Source: Lachnospiraceae bacterium (GTDB lineage Bacteria; Bacillota; Clostridia; Lachnospirales; Lachnospiraceae). Taken from it: 64,000 bases of DNA. A model generated the notes under the pieces. It did not search any database, had not been told where the DNA came from, and saw nothing but the letters and a program-made list of their open reading frames with translations. The translations under genes and the position numbers were made by a program. How positions within the stretch are numbered: position 1 is the first letter of the stretch; each line of letters starts with the position of its first letter. The DNA lies in contig SVFD01000004.1 in assembly GCA_015057025.1 (NCBI GenBank), positions 62,001 to 126,000 of the forward strand. The letters run 5' to 3'. Positions 44,722 through 52,696 of the stretch are shown here, piece after piece.

Positions 44722-45491
44722 CGCACACCTCGCCCCTTTCTTTTTACAATCAACACAGATACGAAGAAACATACCACAGTCATAAGTAAAGCCACCGGAA
44801 TTAACCAAACCAGGCTATTCTCAAAAAGGATTTTGACCTTATCCATAAATGTGTTCATAATAGCATCTACCTGGTCTCCGTAACGGTTGCTTAATGTTAC
44901 AATCGCAATTGCAAATATCGCATATGCCCCTAAAAAAACACCGATAAAAATATACTCACAGGTCTTCTTTTTCCACATAAAAAGGGCACAACATACCACT
45001 CCAAGACCGACTGCCAGTGCACAGGTCATTACAGTTCCCGCATGAATCATCTCACCCAATGTAAACACCTCAACCACCGGCGAAATCAATAAAGCAATCA
45101 AAACAGACGATATATAACCGGTCAGAAGGAAGCCGTAAGCAGTACTAAATCTTGCCAGTACAATTTCCAAAGGTTTTACCGGCATAGTGCGAAGTACATC
45201 CCCAAAATTTGCCTTTTCATCCATATGAAAGGTCATAATGCCGTCAAAGCCCACTCCCAAAGGAAGTAAAATAGCCAAAAAAGTAGCACCTCCGAGAATC
45301 ATTTCATAAGCTGCCATATCATCTTCGGATACCGATGTATCTTCCCCCATAAATACGTCCAACTTTAAGTTTCCGTATTCACTGCTAAGAGAAATCAGAA
45401 TTCCGATTACCAAGGCGGCAACCAATGTCAAAACATAAGTCATAATGCGCGTACGCAGGCAATAGATATCTTTTAAAATCAATCCTTTCAT
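44718..45491 (-). CDS. ABC-2 type permease, first subunit
   Basis: 257-residue membrane protein beginning MKGLILKDIYCLRTRIM, about six helices, with the DEKANFGDVLRTMPVKPLEI loop seen in ABC-2 subunits of YtrC/D-like systems. GGAGG precedes the ATG. 13 bases after the ATPase gene. Confidence 0.87.
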   Translation of the reverse strand: MKGLILKDIYCLRTRIMTYVLTLVAALVIGILISLSSEYGNLKLDVFMGEDTSVSEDDMAAYEMILGGATFLAILLPLGVGFDGIMTFHMDEKANFGDVLRTMPVKPLEIVLARFSTAYGFLLTGYISSVLIALLISPVVEVFTLGEMIHAGTVMTCALAVGLGVVCCALFMWKKKTCEYIFIGVFLGAYAIFAIAIVTLSNRYGDQVDAIMNTFMDKVKILFENSLVWLIPVALLMTVVCFFVSVLIVKRKGRGVR

Positions 45492-45504
45492 AAGATACCT
45501 CCTT

Positions 45505-46434
45505 CTACGCTTCTTTGCTTTCGTTATTTGCGCGGTTTACATAATGTATCATAATTTCTTCCAAAGTACACTGCTCCATAGTAAGTTTCTCGTATTTTCT
45601 TGCGCAGGCCTTTTTATCATATACCAAAACATCTACGCCAAAAGCAGACTGTCTTACGGATACAATGTCTTCTTTCGCGATTGTATCCGCATCTTTTTTA
45701 CTGCATTTAATCATAGCATGATTTTCAAGGATTACATCCTTTTCACCGCTTAACACGATACGGCCCTTGTCGATAAATACAACCATATCCGCAATTCGCT
45801 CAATATCCCCTGTGATATGAGAAGATAAAAGAATCGTGTGGTCCTCTTCCATAACAAACTCCTGGAAAATTTCCAGAATTTCATTACGAACGATGGGGTC
45901 CAAACCGCTGGTAGGTTCATCCATAATCAGTAATTTCGCACCGTGGGACATTGCCACTGCAATCTGAATTTTCATACGCATACCACGGGAGAACTTACCG
46001 CACTTTTTCTTCATGGGAAGACCGAATTTCTTCATATATCCGGTAAACACTTCTTCGCTCCAGTTAGTGTACATTTTGCTCATAATTTTATTAATCTGCA
46101 CGCCGGTTAAGAAGTCGTGGAAGCCCATTTCGTCAAATACCACGCCGATATCATCTTTTAAGGTTTTACCCTCTGTATGCATATCCTTGCCAAACACCTT
46201 CATCTCACCGGAATTTGCAGCAATAATATCCATAATCAAACGGATTGTGGTAGTTTTACCGGCACCGTTCTGCCCTACGAAACCGCAAATACAGCCTCTG
46301 GGAATGTTAAAACTCACCTTATTCAAAACGAAGTCGCCGTAATCCTTGGTGACATCTTTTAACTCAATCACATAGTCGTTCTCTGTATGTACCGCAACAT
46401 CTGCTGTCGCTTCCATTCTATCTTCCTTATTCAT
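45505..46434 (-). CDS. ABC transporter ATP-binding protein
   Basis: 309 residues. Walker A GQNGAGKTTT, Walker B LLIMDEPTSGLD, H-loop LLSSHI. The signature motif is degenerate, FSRGM, as in YtrB-like exporters. It powers the two permeases downstream. Its start overlaps the GntR gene by 8 bases, with GGAGAG in front. Confidence 0.95.
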   Translation of the reverse strand: MNKEDRMEATADVAVHTENDYVIELKDVTKDYGDFVLNKVSFNIPRGCICGFVGQNGAGKTTTIRLIMDIIAANSGEMKVFGKDMHTEGKTLKDDIGVVFDEMGFHDFLTGVQINKIMSKMYTNWSEEVFTGYMKKFGLPMKKKCGKFSRGMRMKIQIAVAMSHGAKLLIMDEPTSGLDPIVRNEILEIFQEFVMEEDHTILLSSHITGDIERIADMVVFIDKGRIVLSGEKDVILENHAMIKCSKKDADTIAKEDIVSVRQSAFGVDVLVYDKKACARKYEKLTMEQCTLEEIMIHYVNRANNESKEA

Positions 46435-46819
46435 CGCTCTGACTCTCCTTCTCTTCGTATAAAAGCTTCATTCGCTCCACAAGTTCGTCAAAAGGCACCT
46501 TGGCAAGCGCCGCCTTCTCAAGCACCTCTTCCATCAGGTTCTCAATTTCGAACATAACGCTTTCCTTCACCATTTCGTGATTTACGCCTTTGACGAAACT
46601 CCCCTTGCCCGTGTAGGATTCGATGTAGCCTTCCCGCTCTAATTCCTCGTAGGCTCTCTTGGTTGTAATAATACTGATTCGCAGTTCTTTGGCCAGAAGT
46701 CGCATTGACGGAAGGGCGTCCCCTTCTTTCAACTCGCCGCTCATAATCTGGGCTTTGATCTGGTCCATAATCTGCTCATAAATCGGTCTGTCCGACTGGT
46801 TTGTGATAATAATGTCCAT
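46427..46819 (-). CDS. GntR-family (YtrA subfamily) regulator of the ABC operon
   Basis: 130 residues: winged helix GDALPSMRLLAKELRISIITTKRAYEELEREGYI (about 35-75) and a short C-terminal helix region, the YtrA subfamily. In Bacillus the relative YtrA represses its own ABC operon and is relieved by cell-wall antibiotics. First gene of GntR-ATPase-permease-permease-CPBP-hydrolase. GAGG before the ATG. Confidence 0.93.
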   Translation of the reverse strand: MDIIITNQSDRPIYEQIMDQIKAQIMSGELKEGDALPSMRLLAKELRISIITTKRAYEELEREGYIESYTGKGSFVKGVNHEMVKESVMFEIENLMEEVLEKAALAKVPFDELVERMKLLYEEKESQSDE

Positions 46820-46892
46820 TTGTTACCTCGCGCGTTGTTTTAAATGTAATTATTTTATGCATGCTTACAATCGTTACATTTTGCATCGTAAC

Positions 46893-46933
46893 ATTGTATA
46901 TATATAATATATACAATATGCACACCTTGTCAA
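46893..46933 (-). promoter_or_regulatory. gntR-ABC operon promoter and 25-base dyad
   Basis: On the minus strand TTGACA (46928-46933), spacer 18, TATTAT (46904-46909). The minus 10 is inside an inverted repeat ATTGTATAT / ATATACAAT (46893-46917). In the leader downstream is an imperfect repeat of ATGTTACGAT and ATGTAACGAT, 15 bases apart (about 46867-46894). Layout equals the gntR-clpC promoter. Confidence 0.75.
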
Positions 46934-46956
46934 TACATTATATAAAAATATTTATA

Positions 46957-46985
46957 AAAGAAAAAGCACCGCCTAAACGATGCTT
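46957..46985 (-). terminator. Terminator of the Rpn-family gene
   Basis: Stem of 8 pairs AAGCATCG / CGGTGCTT (one G-T), loop TTTAGG, then TTTTTCTTTT on the minus strand, about 50 bases after the stop. Confidence 0.8.
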
Positions 46986-47036
46986 ATAAACTAATACAGG
47001 TTTGTTCCTCATTTTTAGATGATAGAAATGTATGAG

Positions 47037-48014
47037 TTACTGTTTTAATAAAATATTAATTCTTTCATCCGACAGTTTAAAATTTTCAACTATCATTGCC
47101 CTTATTTCATCTTCCGGCATATTACATTGCCTTAAAGATGCAATAAAAGTTTTAATTGTCTGCTCAATTCCTTGCTCAATTCCTTGCTCAATTCCTACTC
47201 GCATCCCTTCCTTGGTTCCTTCTAAATATCCTTTCTCTTTTCCTTCTTGATATCCTTTTTCTTTTCCTTCTTGATATCCTTTTTCTTTTCCCTCCTGATA
47301 TCCTTCTTCTTTTCCCTCCTGATATCCTTCTTCTTTTTCGTATTCAATCCATTCCTGCAGTGTCATGTAGCGTTCCCCCATTTCTCTGCTATGCTTCATA
47401 TTTTCAACCATAGTATGAAGCTCTGCCAATTCTTTATCTGTTGCGTTCTTTTCCTCTGACTGACAAAAATACTGTAATAATTTTCGCAAGTCATCCGTCC
47501 CACCATTTTCTCCATTCACATAAAGAAATAATTTAGTGACACCATCATCATACTGTATTTCATTATCTTCAATCACTTTATTCTGAACAGTATATACCAT
47601 TCTGTTTTTACCAAAAGGATCTTCCGATACAATCCATATAGAAATATAATCCGGCAAATCTTTGTAATGCTTCCCTGCATCAAGTAAATTTACATCTGTT
47701 ATATCTTGATTATATCGACTTCGTTTCGGCAATTCCGAAATATTGTACTTGTTAGGCTCAATATCATATACTCTGGCAATATTATGATCCTCGTATTCCA
47801 TAATATATAAATCCATACGAATACCATGATGCTTTGGATCAATACCAAGTATTTGTTTCTCAGATAAAACCGAAACATCTCCTAATTTTTTACCCGTAGC
47901 TCTTTCAATAATCAATTTAGCAATTAACTTTGCATTATGGGTATTTTCAGTAAAAGCACTGAATAAAAAAGAATCAATTAGATTTAGCTCTTGTAAAGAT
48001 TTAGATTTGTTCAT
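47037..48014 (-). CDS. Rpn family PD-(D/E)XK nuclease/transposase-like protein
   Basis: 325 residues beginning MNKSKSLQELNLIDSFLFSA. The N-terminal 220 residues match the Rpn/PDDEXK family (GIRMDLYIMEYEDHNIARVYDIEPNKY, with D and E-x-x candidates for the nuclease site). The C-terminal part has tandem octapeptides (GYQEGKEK, about four and a half copies) and GIEQ repeats, then a helix. Family members promote recombination and may defend against phage; precise role unknown. GAGGAG 8 bases before ATG decides the start. Confidence 0.85.
   Translation of the reverse strand: MNKSKSLQELNLIDSFLFSAFTENTHNAKLIAKLIIERATGKKLGDVSVLSEKQILGIDPKHHGIRMDLYIMEYEDHNIARVYDIEPNKYNISELPKRSRYNQDITDVNLLDAGKHYKDLPDYISIWIVSEDPFGKNRMVYTVQNKVIEDNEIQYDDGVTKLFLYVNGENGGTDDLRKLLQYFCQSEEKNATDKELAELHTMVENMKHSREMGERYMTLQEWIEYEKEEGYQEGKEEGYQEGKEKGYQEGKEKGYQEGKEKGYLEGTKEGMRVGIEQGIEQGIEQTIKTFIASLRQCNMPEDEIRAMIVENFKLSDERINILLKQ
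47161..47196. repeat. Three 12-base tandem repeats in the Rpn-family gene
   Basis: Three exact copies of TGCTCAATTCCT on the plus strand, coding for repeated GIEQ in the protein. Confidence 0.85.
47227..47340. repeat. About four and a half 24-base tandem repeats in the Rpn-family gene
   Basis: Units start at 47227, 47251, 47275, 47299 and a partial at 47323, each beginning TATCCTT and rich in TTC/TTT on the plus strand. They encode GYQEGKEK-type octapeptides. Unit number changes of 24 bases would keep the frame. Confidence 0.9.
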
Positions 48015-48090
48015 AGAAATGTCTCCTCTTGACAGAGGAACAAAACCTGTAACAAAAGAATAAATCATTTATGCTAAAAAGGCAAGTACA

Positions 48091-48576
48091 TTATTCATCC
48101 TTTAAAATTTTTTCTTCCAATTCTTCCAGCCTTGTTTCTATGGCACTTTTCTCACGGATGCAACCAAGTCTCTGTATTTCCAATTTATCAATTCGTAAAA
48201 AATTAGCGCACCGGGCCCAAAACGAGTGCACAGACATGGCACTGAAGAAAATTACAGAAGCAATTCCTGCAAGCAGGGTTGATATCATAATTCCTCCATT
48301 CACAATGGTTGCTATTAATCCGTATATTGGCTCTCTCCAATAAAATAACTGTACTCCGCCAATCACTAGCGCAATAAGCAATATAACCACCGCCATAATT
48401 ACACACACGGAATAAATCCGTCTGCATCTCACCTGACGATATTTTAAGTCTTGCAACCGAACATCAATATCCCTTAATTCCATGTACAATTTTGCACATT
48501 CGCCTCTAAGCCTATCCTTTTCCTCTGGTGCAATGTAATCATCATCCCATACATTACTGGCTTTAATTGTATTCAT
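48091..48576 (-). CDS. Two-helix membrane protein with coiled coils
   Basis: 161-residue protein beginning MNTIKASNVWDDDYIAPEE, with a charged, probably coiled-coil N-terminal part (about 15-50). Two hydrophobic segments follow (about 55-75 and 90-120), and then a charged C-terminal coil (KLEIQRLGCIREKSAIETRLEELEEKI). GGAG precedes the ATG. Unknown function; it lies between the Csp-like subtilase and the Rpn-like gene. Confidence 0.7.
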   Translation of the reverse strand: MNTIKASNVWDDDYIAPEEKDRLRGECAKLYMELRDIDVRLQDLKYRQVRCRRIYSVCVIMAVVILLIALVIGGVQLFYWREPIYGLIATIVNGGIMISTLLAGIASVIFFSAMSVHSFWARCANFLRIDKLEIQRLGCIREKSAIETRLEELEEKILKDE

Positions 48577-48681
48577 AATATCTCCTTGTTTTACAATACA
48601 ATTTATATCTTATCTGTATACATTACATTTTTTGCAATATTACTTTTATTTTACACGCAATAATACTATTTAGCAATCTTT

Positions 48682-50529
48682 CTATCCGGGAATACTGTTT
48701 TCCACACACAGCGCTCCCCACCCTGCTCTGTCATCGGGCAAATCCAGCTCCCCCTGAATTCCTTTTGCACCTTTTATCAGATATGCTTTCATTTTCTCAC
48801 CATATAAATACGGGTCATTCCCACGAACAATTCCCCACTCCATAAGCAGTGCTGCCGCACCTGACACCATAGGTGTAGCATAGGATGTTCCGCTGACCCT
48901 TGTATAACCTCCACGAACAGATACGGTTTCAATATCAACGCCCGGTGCCACCAAATCAGGTTTTACTGTATTAATCAATGTGGGCAATTCCGTATCTCCC
49001 GGCGTCATCGCCCCGGAATCTGTTTCTAAACTGTTCCCCGGATTCCCCATTAACTGTCGAAACACATAACCTCTACCGCTAAAGTCCGCCACACCACCCG
49101 TATATATGTCATATGCTCCTACCGTAATCACTCTTGATGCCGTAGAAGGTACTGTAAGCGTCACTTGCGGACTCTCCCGAAAAAATCTTGTGCCTTTGCT
49201 CCGTGTGGCACTGCTTGGTAAGAAGAACTGATAACCGCCGTATTCAATATTTCGTGGTATCAATTCGAAAGTCCATACCCCAGGCAGAATAAAACCTCCT
49301 GAAACACTACTTCCTTCCGGTATAAAATCAATATACAACTCCTGAAACACCATATAGGGCAAAGGCTGACCTACATAAATTAACAGCGTCATTCCATTTG
49401 TCTGATACCGATATGCTCCTACCATATCCATAGGGATTTCTATTCGATCTCCCGTAGGGGTAATCAGAATTACATCAAATACATCCTGATAGTACTTCCA
49501 AAGCTGTACATTTAATGAACTCTCATATTCCGAAACTGCTAATTCCACACGCTCTGTCTGTCCGTTTTGTAGCAAACCTTCCGCATGCCCGCCTGCAGCC
49601 CCCTCATTACCGCTTCCTACCACAACGGATGTCCTTCCAATCTCTGCCGCATTATCCAAAAAACGCTCCAAGAGGGAATTTCCACGGTGATCTCCATATG
49701 TATTTCCAAAGCTTAAATTAATTACCAACGGCATCTGCAATTCCTGCGCCTTGCGTAATGCGTAAGTCACGCCTCTCATAATTTCTGTAGTCTTAGGAAA
49801 AGCATTCTCCCTTTGTGCGCCCAATTTTACAATTAACAAAGAACTTTCCGGTGCTACACCTTTGCGGAAAGGCTCATCTGCGGTTCCTCCTGCCGCCAGA
49901 ATTCCTGCAACCGCTGTTCCATGTCCACTAACATCTATGGTAGGAATCAGCCGTCTCACCTCCGTTTCACTTCCGCCTGACAAAGCCTCATCTATCTGCT
50001 CTTTCGTAAATTCCACTCCGGTTTCAAACCCTTCCGGTGGTAAGAATCCTGCCTCCGCATCCGCTTCCAGAGACTGATCCCAAAGCGCTTCAATTCTGGT
50101 ACTCCCGTCCTCATTTCTAAAATTCTCGTTATAAAAATCAATAGAGCTGTCCAAAATCGCAACCAACACACCTCTTCCCGTGAGAAAAGGTTCTGCTTCG
50201 GTCACTGCACTGATACAGCTCTCTCTTAGCGCCGTAATATCCTGAAAATAAAAAGGCTTCGGCTTTTCCACATATTCAATTTCCGGCAATGCCACAAAAT
50301 CCTCCAATAAAGCATCCGGTAACGTAACAATTGCATATCCTGCAATCAGCGGTTCAATCTTAATCAAATCCGATTCGTAGCGCTCAATGTCACCCTGATA
50401 TTTTATGATAATTTCCCAGGTATTGTTTAGTAAATCAAATCCCTCCCGTAAAAGGGCAGACTGCTCACGTTCTGCCACATCTACAGAGAGGGATAAATTT
50501 AAAAGATTTTCAATTTTTTGGCTGTCCAT
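48682..50529 (-). CDS. Subtilisin-like serine peptidase of the Csp type
   Basis: 615-residue S8 peptidase with the triad Asp (VAILDSSIDF), His (VSGHGTAVAG) and Ser (VSGTSYATPM). An N-terminal pro-domain (about 1-95) carries the pattern of Csp germination proteases. A 150-residue insertion with jelly-roll character lies between the His and Ser blocks, as in CspB of Clostridium perfringens. No signal peptide. Whether it acts in spore germination is inference. The ATG at 50529 follows AGGAG by 5 bases. Confidence 0.9.
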   Translation of the reverse strand: MDSQKIENLLNLSLSVDVAEREQSALLREGFDLLNNTWEIIIKYQGDIERYESDLIKIEPLIAGYAIVTLPDALLEDFVALPEIEYVEKPKPFYFQDITALRESCISAVTEAEPFLTGRGVLVAILDSSIDFYNENFRNEDGSTRIEALWDQSLEADAEAGFLPPEGFETGVEFTKEQIDEALSGGSETEVRRLIPTIDVSGHGTAVAGILAAGGTADEPFRKGVAPESSLLIVKLGAQRENAFPKTTEIMRGVTYALRKAQELQMPLVINLSFGNTYGDHRGNSLLERFLDNAAEIGRTSVVVGSGNEGAAGGHAEGLLQNGQTERVELAVSEYESSLNVQLWKYYQDVFDVILITPTGDRIEIPMDMVGAYRYQTNGMTLLIYVGQPLPYMVFQELYIDFIPEGSSVSGGFILPGVWTFELIPRNIEYGGYQFFLPSSATRSKGTRFFRESPQVTLTVPSTASRVITVGAYDIYTGGVADFSGRGYVFRQLMGNPGNSLETDSGAMTPGDTELPTLINTVKPDLVAPGVDIETVSVRGGYTRVSGTSYATPMVSGAAALLMEWGIVRGNDPYLYGEKMKAYLIKGAKGIQGELDLPDDRAGWGALCVENSIPG

Positions 50530-50564
50530 ACAGGCTCCTGCATTATAAAATATTATAATACATT

Positions 50565-52028
50565 CTATGGCAATTCCTGTAAAATAACTCCTTCTTTTTG
50601 ATACCAGCGACACATTGCATTATTTTTCCAGTTATAACGGTCTGTAGTAATATCGTCAAAATATAATAAACGGGGCTTCCACATAAATTCGGTTAAAACA
50701 ACAACCGGTTCATCACTTTCCAAGATTTCCACTCGTGCCAAATATTCCTGGTGGTACTTCTGGGCTTCTCCGGCCCTCAGTGAAACAAATGCTCCGTATG
50801 AAGAATAATCAAACATACGCTTGCCGGGTTGTAATATAAAAGCTGCAAGAATGCAAATCAAAATAATTGCCACATAAACTCTGGCATCTATTTTTATCTT
50901 CGTTTTTTTACCATTTAATTTCTGTCTGATATATCCAATCCAACATCCTTCATTTATAAAGAGTAATAATATAAACCAGAATTTTATAATATTCAATAAA
51001 CGTTCCGGGCCGGCACTGCTCATGGCATAACAACTTGGCGTAAACATACATGCAACAGAGCAATATGACAAAATAGTAATAACAACCGGCAACCACAACT
51101 TATATTTCAATTTCTCTGTCAGTTTCCACAATGCCGGAATCATCAATAACATAAATAAAATAATCTGAATTGACATACAGTCTTTGATATAACCGTTCTC
51201 ATTGGTAAAAGACTGAATAATTGCATTCAATGGAGTATTCTTATTGAAATTAGTCTGTCTGACCTGATTTCCCGGTGCTGATACATTAATATAAAAGCAA
51301 ATACCATAAACCACAAGCGGCAAGAAATACCAGAAGGCTTTTTTTCTTTTAATCCATTGCCCTATCAAAATTACGGCACTGCCCAAAATTCCCAATAAAG
51401 CAGTAGAATAATTTGAGCCGCCACACAGCACAGCCATTAAGCAGGCTCCAATACATAATAAGACTTCTTTATATACTTTATCTGTTGCATTCATATGTAA
51501 GGCAAAACCAAAAAGCAAAATCATACACGCGTGCATAAAATTGTAATGTACAGAACCGTTAAACCAAAAGAATGCATTTACCGGAGAATATACGGTCTGA
51601 ATCATCAAAAATGTAACTACACTGCTTGCTGTAATCCAAATACTTTTAGGTCCTTTTAGCAGTTTTACAACAATTACATAAAGCAGATAAAAGTGAGATA
51701 CCAACAGCATACTTAACATAATAATCGGCGTAAGAAAATAAAAGCCTTCGCCCCAAATAGCGGGAGACAAGGTCATAATAAAAATAGACGAAAAAGTACC
51801 CTGCCACGTATAATAGCTGTCTTTTACCTGCTGAAACGCCCACTTTAATGTTTCACTTAAAGAATGAGTAGTTGTCCAAAATGCATGGGTATAATAACCA
51901 TATGAAAAATCATCCGCACAAGGATGTGCATACATTCCGATATGCAAAAGAGGAATCAGGGAAACTATTAAAACTCCCAGCATTATAATAGCAATTTGTG
52001 TATATTTATCACTTATAATTTTCTTCAT
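50565..52028 (-). CDS. DUF6056-like polytopic membrane protein
   Basis: 487 residues, about eleven helices, with the external loop pattern MYAHPCADDFSYGYYTHAFW after helix 1 (Asp pair typical of GT-C-like proteins) and WFNGSVHYNFMHA. DUF6056 members are probably lipid-linked-sugar glycosyltransferases; no proof here. GGAGAG before the ATG. 35 bases before the subtilase gene. Confidence 0.8.
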   Translation of the reverse strand: MKKIISDKYTQIAIIMLGVLIVSLIPLLHIGMYAHPCADDFSYGYYTHAFWTTTHSLSETLKWAFQQVKDSYYTWQGTFSSIFIMTLSPAIWGEGFYFLTPIIMLSMLLVSHFYLLYVIVVKLLKGPKSIWITASSVVTFLMIQTVYSPVNAFFWFNGSVHYNFMHACMILLFGFALHMNATDKVYKEVLLCIGACLMAVLCGGSNYSTALLGILGSAVILIGQWIKRKKAFWYFLPLVVYGICFYINVSAPGNQVRQTNFNKNTPLNAIIQSFTNENGYIKDCMSIQIILFMLLMIPALWKLTEKLKYKLWLPVVITILSYCSVACMFTPSCYAMSSAGPERLLNIIKFWFILLLFINEGCWIGYIRQKLNGKKTKIKIDARVYVAIILICILAAFILQPGKRMFDYSSYGAFVSLRAGEAQKYHQEYLARVEILESDEPVVVLTEFMWKPRLLYFDDITTDRYNWKNNAMCRWYQKEGVILQELP

Positions 52029-52104
52029 TTGTACTCTCCGATTACTTTAATCTTCGTTCAAACATCCTTTTCTATTTTCGCATATTGTTCTAAAAAGTCA
52101 ATAC

Positions 52105-52133
52105 TAAAAAGCGGTCAGCAACTGCCAACCGCT
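52105..52133 (-). terminator. Terminator of the marR (fabT-like) gene
   Basis: Ten-pair stem AGCGGTTGGC / GCTGACCGCT (two G-T), loop AGTT, then TTTTTAG on the minus strand, 11 bases after the stop. Confidence 0.85.
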
Positions 52134-52143
52134 CATCTTTCTT

Positions 52144-52593
52144 TTAACCTTTACTACCCGGATTATACTCGCGAAAGAACTTAATTAATCCTTGCAACAC
52201 ATTTGTTAAAGTAGGAATATCCTCTTTGTCAATACTTGCAATAACCGCCTCTGTCATCTCATCATGAAATACCTTATGCGCTGCATAAGCCCTCTCTCCT
52301 TTTTCGGTCAAGCGAATCATTACAATACGTCTGTCTTCCTCACTGCGTTCACGAAGAACATATTCCTTCTTAACAAGACCATTCATGGATGTGGTAAGTG
52401 AACCTACTGTAATGCCAAGAGACTTGGCAATGGCAGACATGTTCCTTCCTTCTAACCCAACAGCTTCGATAATATGCATATCATTTACCGTGATGTTTTT
52501 AAACTCACCTGTAATAATAGCATTCTCTTCCACAACAAGTATTTCCCGAAATAAATTAACTAAAATATCATTTACTGTATCATGTATATTCAA
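52144..52593 (-). CDS. fabT: MarR-family regulator, FabT-like
   Basis: 149-residue winged-helix repressor starting with a TTG that AAGGAG precedes by 8 bases. Region NDMHIIEAVGLEGRNMSAIA, KSLGITVGSLTTSMNGLVKK, and RSEEDRRIVMIRLTEKG closely match the FabT of streptococci, the repressor of type II fatty acid synthesis. It lies at the downstream end of the fab cluster, 104 bases after accDA. The regulated site is likely at 62483-62498. Symbol is by similarity and place. Confidence 0.85.
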   Translation of the reverse strand: MNIHDTVNDILVNLFREILVVEENAIITGEFKNITVNDMHIIEAVGLEGRNMSAIAKSLGITVGSLTTSMNGLVKKEYVLRERSEEDRRIVMIRLTEKGERAYAAHKVFHDEMTEAVIASIDKEDIPTLTNVLQGLIKFFREYNPGSKG

Positions 52594-52647
52594 ATCGATG
52601 ACTCCTTATCTTCTCGTGCCAACTTATAAATGTATCGCACAACTATG

Positions 52648-52668
52648 ATTGTTTCCCTTTTAAACAAT
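52648..52668 (-). promoter_or_regulatory. Inverted repeat upstream of marR (fabT)
   Basis: ATTGTTT / AAACAAT with 7-base spacer, 55 bases before the TTG start. Possible operator or leader hairpin; no clear promoter pair. Confidence 0.35.
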
Positions 52669-52696
52669 TTTAACATAAAAATAAATTAATATAAAG

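Noticed and set aside
47161-47340. CRISPR-like array
   Set aside because: The repeats are contiguous, in frame and have no spacers.
47156-47413. Plus-strand ORF of repeated LFLLDILFLF
   Set aside because: It is the reverse reading of the 24-base repeats in the Rpn-type gene and has no signals of its own.
50529-50613. N-terminal extension of the subtilase
   Set aside because: It overlaps the upstream membrane protein gene and lacks a ribosome binding site, whereas AGGAG precedes the ATG at 50529.
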